This document shows positions 1 to 7,657 of a stretch of 29,428 nt of DNA, piece by piece. The translations under genes were made by a program, and so were the position numbers. Each line of letters starts with the position of its first letter. Within the stretch, counting starts at the first letter, position 1. The notes below the pieces were generated by a model. The model was not told where the DNA came from. It saw only the letters and a program-made list of their open reading frames with translations, and searched no databases. The stretch is from an uncultured Christensenella sp. (lineage in GTDB: Bacteria > Bacillota > Clostridia > Christensenellales > Borkfalkiaceae): the NCBI GenBank assembly GCA_910585705.1, contig CAJUER010000008.1, positions 1 to 29,428 of the forward strand, read 5' to 3'.

Positions 1-2045
1 AGTATTCCGTAATCGCGCATTTTATTCGTCAGCATTGTGCGCACCAGCAGATACAGCACGAACGCAACGATAATCACAGAAATAACGAGAATTGCTATGA
101 CGATAATCGTTATAAGAGAAACGTAAACGCTTCCCATACTGCGCGTCACCTCGTCCACATTTATAACCCCGTTTATACCGTCCTTCGCTTTATATTCTTC
201 GTTAAAAGCGTTAACGTCCACGCCGTCCGCAAGGTTTAAATAATAGGTCAAGGTTGAAAGTTCGCCGAGCCGTTCGTAACCCTGCCTCGTCAAAAGGCAG
301 TCTCTGCCGAGATTGTTTGTTATTTGCGTAAATCCGCTGATAAGGTACTTTTCGGTTTTACCGTTCACGGTAATTTCTATTTCGTCCCCCACCTTAAACC
401 CGTTTGATTTTGCATATTTGGCGGCAATTGCTATCTCGTTGTCGTATTTGGGGAATCTGCCTTTGAATACGACGCTTTGATTATTCGCTTTGGAAAAATC
501 GTCGCAGAGCGTAGCCATAAGCTCGGCACCGCCGTTATGCGAAACATTAAGGGAATTGTAAAGATATATTTTTTCAACTCTGCCGTCCGATTTTATTTCC
601 GATAAAAATTCCTGCTCCGTATCAATGTTCATATTGATATAGCTGTCCGCCGTTTCGCCGACGATGAGATTGACGAACGGCGTCATATCAACTATTATAT
701 TTTCGGTCATAAGTCCCGAAAATACCACCACCAACGAAAGAACAAGCATCGTAATGCAAACGGTTACATTATGCTTAACGCCCGACAGCGTAGTTTTGAG
801 CGCAAGTGCGAAATTTAGCGGAGCTTTCGTCTTTTCGAGAGGAACGGGATTGCGTTTGAAATTATGCGTTTGTATGCCCGAACGCAAAGCAACGATAGGC
901 TCTATTTTTTTAATTCTTCGTGCGGAAAGCCAAACGGAAACCGCAACCGCTCCGCTTAAAATCAAAAGCGCAATAAGCAAGGGCAAGGGCAAAAAACCGA
1001 TCGCGTACGGGATGCCCGTCTGCGAGATCATCATTGAATTTATTGCGGGGAATAGCGCGTAAGAGAGCGCCGCGCCCACAAGCGCGGAAATCACGGTAAG
1101 CCCCGAAAACTGCAATAAAAGCGAACAGACTATTTGATTGGACGTATAACCTACGGCTTTCAGCGCGCCCAGATTTTTTATGTTGACTTGTATGTAATTT
1201 ACGATATTCGATACTATAACGACAAGAGCAATCAATAAAACGAAAAACGCCATTGCGCTGATTATTCCCGAACATATCATTTGCGAAATATAGCGCGACT
1301 GCGAAACTATATCGTAACAGTTGCTTGTCATTTGAGTGTTATTAAAATGTTCGGAGACGATTGACTTTAACTTTGCTTCATAGGTGAGGTTGGCGGATAT
1401 ATCTTTCAGCCGCACCGAACACAGCGTGGTTTTGGACGCGTAATTCAAATTTTCAAGCTCGGCATATTTATCTTCGGTAAGGATAATTTGGGTTAAAGCG
1501 CAGTTGTGCGAACCCATCATAACACTGTTGAAAAAGCCGCAAACCGTATAATTTACAGGATTGTTGCCTATGGCAATTTCAATTTGTTTACCTACGTCAA
1601 TCTCTTCAGTTTTATATAGCATTGGCAAATAAACGCCGCTGTTTTCGTTACCCTCCTCTACAATTTCGGATTTACCGATTGTGCGCGTTGTTGCCGTTTG
1701 CTTATCCAAAAAAACAAATTGACCGTTTATCGTTCCGCCGTTATACGGAAACGTGCCGAACATATACATACATTCGTCCAGACGGTACTCCCGCACTTGG
1801 GAATCGTCTTTAAGGGTTTGAGATAAATACTGTGAAACCGTACCGTCTGCGTCATGCACCGCAACCGTAACATGTTCGGCGTTGAGTTTATCGTGATACC
1901 TGTCAAAATTGGCTTTATAGTCCATAGACAGCATAAGCCAAAGATTGAGAAGTATCGCGGCAAGCAAAATAAGCCCTACTATTGCCGCCGTCTGTCCTTT
2001 GCCTTTCCGCATATTGGAGCGGGCAATTAAAAATAGTTTCCCCAT
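1..2045 (-). CDS. ABC exporter permease, FtsX/MacB type (3' end beyond the window)
   Basis: I translated this by hand: the minus frame from the ATG at 2045 stays open for about 681 codons to the window edge, so the C-terminus is missing. The N-terminus has one membrane helix (about residues 21-41), then an extracytoplasmic domain of about 210 residues, then an FtsX-type block of three helices (about 254-380) containing NLGALKAVGYTSNQI. A second helix (about 425-443) is followed by a second ectodomain and the first helix of a second FtsX block (about 642-668), ending in a MRDYGI motif. This double MacB_PCD-FtsX layout usually totals 750-800 residues, so roughly 110 are missing. The start lies 1 base after the ATPase stop codon (2047-2049), so the two genes are translated together. 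It is probably an exporter or extruder of peptides, lipids or antimicrobials; the substrate is unknown. Confidence 0.85.
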   Translation of the reverse strand, partial: MGKLFLIARSNMRKGKGQTAAIVGLILLAAILLNLWLMLSMDYKANFDRYHDKLNAEHVTVAVHDADGTVSQYLSQTLKDDSQVREYRLDECMYMFGTFPYNGGTINGQFVFLDKQTATTRTIGKSEIVEEGNENSGVYLPMLYKTEEIDVGKQIEIAIGNNPVNYTVCGFFNSVMMGSHNCALTQIILTEDKYAELENLNYASKTTLCSVRLKDISANLTYEAKLKSIVSEHFNNTQMTSNCYDIVSQSRYISQMICSGIISAMAFFVLLIALVVIVSNIVNYIQVNIKNLGALKAVGYTSNQIVCSLLLQFSGLTVISALVGAALSYALFPAINSMMISQTGIPYAIGFLPLPLLIALLILSGAVAVSVWLSARRIKKIEPIVALRSGIQTHNFKRNPVPLEKTKAPLNFALALKTTLSGVKHNVTVCITMLVLSLVVVFSGLMTENIIVDMTPFVNLIVGETADSYINMNIDTEQEFLSEIKSDGRVEKIYLYNSLNVSHNGGAELMATLCDDFSKANNQSVVFKGRFPKYDNEIAIAAKYAKSNGFKVGDEIEITVNGKTEKYLISGFTQITNNLGRDCLLTRQGYERLGELSTLTYYLNLADGVDVNAFNEEYKAKDGINGVINVDEVTRSMGSVYVSLITIIVIAILVISVIIVAFVLYLLVRTMLTNKMRDYGI

Positions 2046-2046
2046 T

Positions 2047-2805
2047 TTACCACCCCATTTCTTTTAAGAAAGCGGAAAGTTTCTCGTGCCTTTTTGTATC
2101 GCCGTGCGCATATTTGCCCAAATTGCACTCGCCCAAAATAACCCCGTCTTTCAAATAAAGGATGCGGTTGCCGCGACGGGCGGAGCGCATATCATGCGTT
2201 ACCATAACCACGCTTTGACCCTGTTCGTTAAACTTTGTAAGCGTGTCTAAAACGTCAAGCCCCGTTTTGCTGTTAAGCGCGCCAGTAGGCTCGTCGGCGA
2301 ACAGAATTTCGGGCGAGTTTATAAGTGCGCGGACTATGCCCACCCTCTGCGCCTCTCCGCCCGAAAGCTGGGCGGGGAATTTTTTCTGCGCTTCTTCGGA
2401 AATGCCAACCGCTGCAAATAACTCTTTTGCCTTTGCGACGAGCGCCTTTCTATCTTTATTTACAAGCAAACCTGCGGAAAGCACGTTGTCCGTAACGCTC
2501 ATTCCGTCGATTAAATAAATTTGCTGGAATACAAAACCGCAGTGCTCGCGCCTGAATACCGCAAGCCCGTCCTGCGATAAATCGGAAATAACTTTGCCGC
2601 CGAACGTGATTTTACCGAGCGACGGCGTATCCATACCCGAAAGGGCGTATAACAGCGTAGATTTACCTGCCCCGCTTGCGCCCATAATTACGGTGAAGTC
2701 GCCGCGATACAGCTTTAAATCAACGTTTCTGAGAACGTGCTGCTGTAAACCTCCGTTGGAAAAGGTTTTGCAAAGTTTTTCGGTTTCGAGTAAAATTTCG
2801 TTCAT
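2047..2805 (-). CDS. ABC transporter ATP-binding protein (MacB/LolD-like)
   Basis: The 252-residue protein is a complete ABC ATPase that powers the adjacent permease. Walker A is GASGAGKST at 42-50, the Q-loop lies in FVFQQ near 91-95, the signature LSGGEAQ is at 147-153, Walker B ILFADE ends at 172, and the H-loop histidine is in MVTHD near 204. The family (MacB, LolD, BceA, VraF) pairs with FtsX-type permeases, which fits the downstream gene. The start follows a purine-rich ribosome site (GGATAGAGGCGG) in the leader. The promoter just upstream has a TATAAT -10 box and three TTAA repeats spaced 11 bp, similar to those before the response-regulator gene, so this is probably a target of that two-component system. 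Confidence 0.95.
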   Translation of the reverse strand: MNEILLETEKLCKTFSNGGLQQHVLRNVDLKLYRGDFTVIMGASGAGKSTLLYALSGMDTPSLGKITFGGKVISDLSQDGLAVFRREHCGFVFQQIYLIDGMSVTDNVLSAGLLVNKDRKALVAKAKELFAAVGISEEAQKKFPAQLSGGEAQRVGIVRALINSPEILFADEPTGALNSKTGLDVLDTLTKFNEQGQSVVMVTHDMRSARRGNRILYLKDGVILGECNLGKYAHGDTKRHEKLSAFLKEMGW

Positions 2806-2836
2806 AGTTACCGCCTCTATCCTTTTTACACTTCAC

Positions 2837-2890
2837 ATTATATAAATTAAATTATTAAACGTCTTTAAGCGTTCCTTAAATATTTCTTAA
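2837..2890 (-). promoter_or_regulatory. Promoter and candidate response-regulator operator for the ABC exporter
   Basis: On the minus strand TATAAT (2842-2837) is preceded by a 17-bp spacer and a poor -35 (AAGACG, 2865-2860). Three TTAA cores lie at 2865-2868, 2876-2879 and 2887-2890, each 11 bp apart, the nearest one overlapping the -35. Head-to-tail half-sites about one helical turn apart, running into a weak -35, are typical of OmpR-family activation. The promoter at 5043-5085 has the same geometry. Confidence 0.6.
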
Positions 2891-2944
2891 ATACGCTCTC
2901 TGACTATAATCGGGCAATTAAGCCTGTTAAATAGTAAGCATACG

Positions 2945-2975
2945 CAAAAAGCGCGGTTTCGCACCCCGCCGTTAA
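2945..2975 (-). terminator. Weak possible terminator after the sensor kinase
   Basis: Just downstream of the kinase stop codon, the minus strand can form a short GCGG/CCGC stem followed by GCTTTTT. The stem is only about 4 bp. It could reduce read-through into the exporter genes, which have their own promoter. Confidence 0.25.
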
Positions 2976-2976
2976 A

Positions 2977-4239
2977 TTACAGTTTGCCGCTTAATGCAAG
3001 AGTAATGGTTACTTTCAATCCGTTTTCGCCGTTTTCCACGTTAAGCGAGCCGCGCATTTCATTCATAAAATAGTCTGAAATGTACAGACCCAGCCCCGCG
3101 CCTTCGGTGTTTTTCGAATTACTTCCGCGCTTGAATTTTTCTTTGATTACGGGCAGTTCTTCGACGGGTACGCCGCCTCCGCAGTCTTCGATAATGATGT
3201 TTATACAGTCTACATCTTTTTCAACCGTAACGGAAATTGCTGTGTTTGCGTATTTGTATGAATTGTAAAATATATTGTCGAATACCTGTTGCAAGCGCAG
3301 ACCGTCCGCATAAACAAGACATTCGGGCACGTTCGGAATGTTTGCACGGCGAAGATAGTCGGCATTTTTAAGCATTGTTTTTACTTGCCTGCTATCTATA
3401 TAAGAGGGAGTTACCGTAAGCTGTTGCAATTCTTCAAGCGTTGCCGTAAACAGATTTGACACAAGCGCATTTATCTGGTCGGCTTTGGCGATTATGCTGT
3501 TATAGTTCTCCCTGTCCTTCGCGTTTGCGGAAACCGCCGTCCCCACTTCCGAAACGGCTTTTATGCTTGCGACGGGCGTTTTAATGTCGTGCGAAAGTTT
3601 TGCTACAAGCTCCTTTTTGCTTTGCTGTGCCCGCGCTTCGGCAAGGCGGGCTTTTTTCAGCTCGGAACGCATTATGTCGAAGCTTTCGGTAAACGCGCCG
3701 AAAAGATTGCCCTTATCCATTTCAAGCGGAATATCTAAATTACCGCCTGCAACGCGCTCGGCAAAACCTTTAAGTTTACGGAAAGGCTTAATCATCGTCG
3801 CGTACATATACGCGGCGTATCCCGCGCATACGGCGCACTGCACTGCCGTTGCAACCGACAAAACGATTATAGCCGTCTGCTTTTGTTTTTGAAGGGTTTG
3901 CACGCCGTCGTTGTAAATAATTATTTTACCTTCGGCGTTGTCTGCCTTAATATCGAGTATCGTATCTCTATGGATTATTGCCTCATTCTCGCTTTCGGAC
4001 AGCCCCGATTTCGTTTTATAAAGAATATTTCCTTCCTTGTCTAAAACGACGTAGTCGAGCGCCGTTTTGTTTATATGCTCCTGCATGTTTCCGAAATCGC
4101 GCTTTACGGACTGCACCGCTTCGTTTACTTCAACGGCGTTTTGAGAAAAGTCGGGCGTTTGCACGGCAAAGACTATAAGCGAGACAATTTCGGCTATCGC
4201 TACAAATAAAAAACCGATTATTAAAAGTATTTTCTTCAT
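2977..4239 (-). CDS. Sensor histidine kinase with extracytoplasmic domain and HAMP
   Basis: The 420-residue protein has membrane helices at about 4-27 and 121-146, enclosing an extracellular sensor domain of about 90 residues. A HAMP linker (about 150-200) is followed by a DHp domain with the phospho-accepting His217 in KLSHDIKTP. The ATPase domain has an N-box (DNIFYNSYKYAN), a G1 region (DCGGGV) and a G2 box (GAGLGLYI). It probably phosphorylates the response regulator encoded upstream (4342-5025) across a 102-bp gap. The substantial ectodomain differs from the short intramembrane-sensing BceS kinases, so this is not a classical Bce module even though an FtsX-type exporter lies next to it. 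The ribosome site is modest (GCAGG). Confidence 0.93.
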   Translation of the reverse strand: MKKILLIIGFLFVAIAEIVSLIVFAVQTPDFSQNAVEVNEAVQSVKRDFGNMQEHINKTALDYVVLDKEGNILYKTKSGLSESENEAIIHRDTILDIKADNAEGKIIIYNDGVQTLQKQKQTAIIVLSVATAVQCAVCAGYAAYMYATMIKPFRKLKGFAERVAGGNLDIPLEMDKGNLFGAFTESFDIMRSELKKARLAEARAQQSKKELVAKLSHDIKTPVASIKAVSEVGTAVSANAKDRENYNSIIAKADQINALVSNLFTATLEELQQLTVTPSYIDSRQVKTMLKNADYLRRANIPNVPECLVYADGLRLQQVFDNIFYNSYKYANTAISVTVEKDVDCINIIIEDCGGGVPVEELPVIKEKFKRGSNSKNTEGAGLGLYISDYFMNEMRGSLNVENGENGLKVTITLALSGKL

Positions 4240-4280
4240 TTACCTGCTACCCCTGCTTCCTTTAAAATTTTTTAACGCCG

Positions 4281-4303
4281 AAAAATGCGGAATTTGTTTC
4301 CGC
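4281..4303 (-). terminator. Small intra-operon hairpin with T-run (possible attenuator)
   Basis: Between the regulator and kinase genes the minus strand has a 6-bp stem (GCGGAA/TTCCGC, 5-nt loop, 4303-4287) followed by ATTTTT at 4286-4281. This could lower kinase expression relative to regulator. The stem is short, so the call is tentative. Confidence 0.35.
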
Positions 4304-4341
4304 CGTTGAGCGTTTTCGGACTAAGCTAAATTAAGAAAAAT

Positions 4342-5025
4342 TTATGGAGTAAATTTTTGTGAACTGAACTTGTATCCGTCGCCCCAAACCGTTAAAATGT
4401 ATTGCGGCGAGTTAGGATTTACCTCTATCGCTTCGCGCAATCTGCGTATGTGCACGTTGAGCGTACCGTCGCCCGTGAACTTATCTTCCCACACCTTTTC
4501 GAAAAGCTCTTTTTTGGAAATAACCCTGCCGCTGTTTTCCATAAGGCAGGAAAGAAGCTTGAACTCCAACGAGGTGAGCTTGACGGGGTTGCCGTTCACC
4601 CTTACCTGCCTGCCGCCGAAATCGACTTCGAGATAGCCGTCCGAATACTGCGCCGAGCGCTTTGAATAGCGCTTTAAAACGGCTTTAACTTTTGCAAGCA
4701 GCACGCCGAGCGAATAAGGCTTCTGAACATAATCGTCGCCGCCGATATTGAGCGCGACTATTTTATCGTCGTCGCTTGTCCGCGCGGATATAAACAATAT
4801 GGGCACGTCCGTCTTTTCGCGCAGCCTCCTGCACAAATCGAAGCCGCTTCCGTCGCCGAGATTTATATCGAGCAGTATAAGCTGCGCGGAGTTGTCCGCA
4901 AAAAAGCTGCGGCACCCGTCCGCGCCGTACACGGCAAACGTGCTTACGCCGAAAAGATTAAAGTATTCCGCCGTGCTGTCGGCGAGTATTTTTTCGTCGT
5001 CTATTATAAGGCAATTATAATTCAT
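4342..5025 (-). CDS. OmpR/PhoB-family response regulator
   Basis: The 227-residue protein has an N-terminal receiver domain with the acidic pair Asp9/Asp10, the phospho-accepting Asp53 in LILLDINLGDGSG, a conserved Ser in FISA near 81, and Lys103 in YVQKPYS. The C-terminal winged-helix domain (about 128-224) has the typical LTSLEFKLL and NVHIRRLREAI segments. It is the likely cognate partner of the kinase gene that follows. The ATG follows GAGGT at good spacing. Its own promoter carries the same TTAA operator as the exporter promoter, which predicts autoregulation and control of the transporter. Confidence 0.95.
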   Translation of the reverse strand: MNYNCLIIDDEKILADSTAEYFNLFGVSTFAVYGADGCRSFFADNSAQLILLDINLGDGSGFDLCRRLREKTDVPILFISARTSDDDKIVALNIGGDDYVQKPYSLGVLLAKVKAVLKRYSKRSAQYSDGYLEVDFGGRQVRVNGNPVKLTSLEFKLLSCLMENSGRVISKKELFEKVWEDKFTGDGTLNVHIRRLREAIEVNPNSPQYILTVWGDGYKFSSQKFTP

Positions 5026-5042
5026 ACCGTACCTCGTTTAAC

Positions 5043-5085
5043 ATTATAACATTTTCCGCGCATAAAAGCTTTAAGAATTTCTTAA
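5043..5085 (-). promoter_or_regulatory. Promoter and candidate autoregulatory operator of the response regulator
   Basis: On the minus strand TATAAT (5048-5043), a 17-bp spacer and a poor -35 (AAGCTT, 5071-5066) form the promoter. TTAA cores at 5071-5074 and 5082-5085 are 11 bp apart. The plus-strand block CTTTAAG-N5-CTTAAAT at 5069-5087 matches the exporter block at 2863-2881 in 16 of 19 positions and sits at the same distance from the -10. Confidence 0.6.
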
Positions 5086-5116
5086 ATTTTTAACGGTTTT
5101 GCATTGTAAAAATTCG

Positions 5117-5143
5117 GCGGCGGACGCAAACTGCGTCCGCCGC
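5117..5143 (-). terminator. Terminator of the sigma/LRR operon
   Basis: A perfect 12-bp GC-rich stem (GCGGCGGACGCA and its complement, 3-nt loop) is followed on the minus strand by AATTTTTAC. It lies 23 bp past the leucine-rich-repeat gene. The stem is almost the same as that of the terminator at 7600-7640. Confidence 0.75.
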
Positions 5144-5166
5144 TGTATTTCCGATTATTCTTAAAC

Positions 5167-6957
5167 TTAAAAGTTAAATAAGAAGCAATCAATATAATTG
5201 TTACAATAATAATCCGCACACATTTTCTTATCTTGCGGTATGTATACCGAATATATATCAAGAGTTATAAGCTCTTCAAGCGTATATTCACCGTCTTCCC
5301 CCTTAACAGGTTCGGCGTACCTGTTTTGCAACAATGAGTATAAATCTACGCCGTATTTAGAAGTTACGCTCCAGCATTCACCTATTATAATTTCCATATT
5401 TTTGTTTATACCGTCCACTCCTCCGTCGTTAGGCTCGGAATATCCGGGAGTGCGGTCCCACCGCGAAGGGTTCTCGAAAACAAGTTCCTCCATTTCTGAA
5501 AAAGCCTTTTCTCCGATAAATTTAACGCTTGCGGGTACGGTAATGCTTTTAAAGGTAGTAATATATGTCTGGAAAGCGTTGCATCCGATATACTCGACCG
5601 ACGTTCCGAGTTTTACGCTTACGAGAGACTGGCAACTGTTGAAAGCCTTATTTCCTATATAAGTAACCTTGTCGGGAACGGTAATTTCGGTAACGTAGAG
5701 AAGATTGCTAAATGCTTCGTCGCCTATATAAGTCAAACTTTCGGGAAGCCTTATTTCGGAAATTTTTTCACAGCTCGTAAACGCATTTTTACCTATATAC
5801 TCAATCGAGCCGCCTAATTTCAGCGTTGCCAGATTTTTGCAGTTCAAGAACGCTCTTTCACCTACTCTTTTCAAATTGTCGGGCAAAATAATCTGCGTCA
5901 GATTTTCATTAAACGAGAACACGTCTTTACCTATTGCAACAAGGCTTTCGGGGAAGGTAACTTTTTTAAGCGACTCATGGTTAAAATGGAATGCTTCGTC
6001 CGCTATTACACGCGTACCCTCCTTTACCGCATAAACTTCGGGAACTTGCAGCGTTTCGCCGGTTTCGCTGTGATACCAGGTATGTTTTGCCGATATAAGG
6101 TAATCGCCTATATAAAGCGCGCCGTTATCCCAGTTGTCTTTGTTAATGTAATACGGCGAGTGCAAGAAAGCTCCTTTTCCTATTTCGGTAATCCCTTTAC
6201 CCAACTGTATATCTTCAAGCTTATCTGCCTCACAAAACGCATAATCTTCTATCTTAGTAACCGTATCGGGCACGACCAGCTTTTTAAGACTGCCTATATT
6301 GCTGACTCCAATTATCGATAATGATTCAAAATAGCTGTCGGTGCCTATCGCCGTTACGGGTTTACCCTCGTGATAAGAAGGAATTATCGCCTCCTCACAA
6401 ACGGAATGAGGCAAACCCGTCATTTTGTATGACTTGCCGTCTTCGGAAAGCTCGTATCTAAGTCCCTTTGTGTAGTTTTCCGGATTTTCGGGGGTCGAAG
6501 GCGTTTGCGTGCCGCCCGTGTTTTCGTTATCCGAGCCGTTGTTGCCGCCGCCCGTGCTTTCATTGTCCGAACCGTTATTGTTGCCGCCCGTGCTTTCGTT
6601 TTCGGAGCCGCCGTTTCCGTCATCGGGAGCGGATATCTCACCGCCGTTGCCGCCGAGTCCGCCGTTTCTCGATTTAAGCGTAAGCGGAACGACTACCGCC
6701 GTTGCCGCAACAAGCGCGGCAAGTGTGCTTGCAACCGCAATAAGTATGCCTTTTTTCGGCGAGCGGGCAGCCGCTTTCACCGCCGTTTTTGCGGAATAGG
6801 ATGATCCGCTTTTGACAGAAGGCGCACCCGAAGACGAAGCGACACTTGTTTTTATAAGTCCTTCGGCTTTTGCCGCCTTTAAAATTTTTCCGTATATATC
6901 GGGCGTATGTTCAACCGCCTCTTCGCAAAGTTTTGAAATTATTTCGTTATCTTCCAT
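5167..6957 (-). CDS. Membrane-anchored BspA-like leucine-rich-repeat protein, putative anti-sigma partner
   Basis: The 596-residue protein has a cytoplasmic N-terminal segment of about 70 residues, one membrane helix (about 70-94, GILIAVASTLAALVAATAVV), a Gly/Asn/Ser/Glu-rich linker (about 95-161), then BspA/LRR_5-type repeats (about 185-495; recurring YIGxxAFxxC with LPxxL) and a unique tail with several Cys. There is no signal peptide or LPxTG motif, so the helix is the anchor and the repeats should face outside. I chose the ATG at 6957 over that at 6963 because AAGGAG is 7 nt from it and only 1 nt from the other. The ribosome site overlaps the stop codon of the ECF sigma gene, so the two are translationally coupled. 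That arrangement is typical of sigma/anti-sigma pairs. The anti-sigma role is inferred, since the N-terminus matches no family I recognise. Confidence 0.82.
   Translation of the reverse strand: MEDNEIISKLCEEAVEHTPDIYGKILKAAKAEGLIKTSVASSSGAPSVKSGSSYSAKTAVKAAARSPKKGILIAVASTLAALVAATAVVVPLTLKSRNGGLGGNGGEISAPDDGNGGSENESTGGNNNGSDNESTGGGNNGSDNENTGGTQTPSTPENPENYTKGLRYELSEDGKSYKMTGLPHSVCEEAIIPSYHEGKPVTAIGTDSYFESLSIIGVSNIGSLKKLVVPDTVTKIEDYAFCEADKLEDIQLGKGITEIGKGAFLHSPYYINKDNWDNGALYIGDYLISAKHTWYHSETGETLQVPEVYAVKEGTRVIADEAFHFNHESLKKVTFPESLVAIGKDVFSFNENLTQIILPDNLKRVGERAFLNCKNLATLKLGGSIEYIGKNAFTSCEKISEIRLPESLTYIGDEAFSNLLYVTEITVPDKVTYIGNKAFNSCQSLVSVKLGTSVEYIGCNAFQTYITTFKSITVPASVKFIGEKAFSEMEELVFENPSRWDRTPGYSEPNDGGVDGINKNMEIIIGECWSVTSKYGVDLYSLLQNRYAEPVKGEDGEYTLEELITLDIYSVYIPQDKKMCADYYCNNYIDCFLFNF
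6505..6612 (-). repeat. Three degenerate 36-bp repeats coding a 12-residue linker unit
   Basis: Three tandem copies of roughly 36 bp encode GGSENESTGGNN, NGSDNESTGGGN and NGSDNENTGGTQ in the linker of the leucine-rich-repeat protein. Such repeats make flexible cell-wall-spanning spacers and can vary in copy number between strains. Confidence 0.75.
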
Positions 6958-6968
6958 TTTCATTCTCC

Positions 6969-7484
6969 TTAAACGTTTTCATTGAGCGCGTCGCGCAATT
7001 TTTTGACCGCTTGGGTGAACTTCCACGTTACCGTAGAAGTAGGCATATCCAGAATTTCGGCTATCTCCCAACGCTTATATCCAGAAGCGGTAATAAGCAT
7101 TAAAATTACAAACTCGTCCTCATCCAGAAGCTTTTTTGCGCAGTCGATTAAGAGCTTATAATCGTCCGTCTGCTGCGTGCCGAAAACATGCAGGTTCTGC
7201 TTTTCGTCCATATAACTGACGCGTGCGCGGTTATGCCGAACTTTAAGCGCCTCGTTGCGGGTTATACGCGCAAGCCAAGCCAACGGGTTGGTGCCCGAGC
7301 GGTACTGCGCGGAATTTTTAAGTACGCAGAGATAAGCGTTCTGCATAACGTCCTCCGCCAGCGCGCGCTCCTTAACTACGGACAGAGCTATGTAGTAAAC
7401 CGTCTTTCTGGTCTGTGAATAAAATTGTTCAAACGCCGATTCGTCGCCGCTTGAAAGTTTTTTCATAAGTTCGTCAAGAGTCAT
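6969..7484 (-). CDS. ECF-type RNA polymerase sigma factor
   Basis: A 171-residue sigma-70 family protein of the extracytoplasmic-function class. Region 2 runs from FEQFYSQTRKTVYYIAL through EDVMQNAYLCVLKN to WLARITRNEALKVRH. Region 4 holds the helix-turn-helix around GYKRWEIAEILDMPTSTVTW near the C-terminus. The frame extends up to 7517, but the upstream ATG has no ribosome site. MTLDELMKKL at 7484 is the usual ECF beginning and has a weak AGG before it. The stop codon overlaps the ribosome site of the downstream membrane leucine-rich-repeat gene, which may control its activity. An AT-rich perfect inverted repeat lies upstream at 7547-7566. Confidence 0.9.
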   Translation of the reverse strand: MTLDELMKKLSSGDESAFEQFYSQTRKTVYYIALSVVKERALAEDVMQNAYLCVLKNSAQYRSGTNPLAWLARITRNEALKVRHNRARVSYMDEKQNLHVFGTQQTDDYKLLIDCAKKLLDEDEFVILMLITASGYKRWEIAEILDMPTSTVTWKFTQAVKKLRDALNENV

Positions 7485-7546
7485 AAAATACCTGTTCCGC
7501 AAATTTGCCTTACACATAATAAATACTTTAAACCGCCGTTTTGTTG

Positions 7547-7566
7547 GTAAAATTTGAAAATTTTAC
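7547..7566. repeat. 20-bp perfect inverted repeat upstream of the sigma gene
   Basis: GTAAAATTT and AAATTTTAC form 9-bp arms around a 2-bp spacer. It sits about 60-80 bp before the chosen sigma start, in the otherwise featureless promoter region. It could be an operator; it lacks the GC content and T-run of a terminator. Confidence 0.5.
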
Positions 7567-7599
7567 AAATTTTTTCAAGACGGCTAAAAACTTTTTTAC

Positions 7600-7640
7600 A
7601 ATATAAGCGGCGGACGCAGATAGCGTCCGCCGCTTATATT
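7600..7640 (-). terminator. Terminator of the nadB-nadC-niaR operon
   Basis: A perfect 18-bp stem (AATATAAGCGGCGGACGC and its complement) with a 5-nt loop lies 17 bp after niaR. The minus strand continues GTAAAAAAGTTTTTA, an imperfect T-tract. The core stem is shared with the terminator at 5117-5143. Confidence 0.75.
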
Positions 7641-7657
7641 GAGCCGCATATGCGGCG

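Noticed and set aside
7485..7517. Eleven-residue extension of the sigma factor
   Set aside because: No ribosome site precedes the first ATG, and MTLDELMKKL is the usual ECF beginning.
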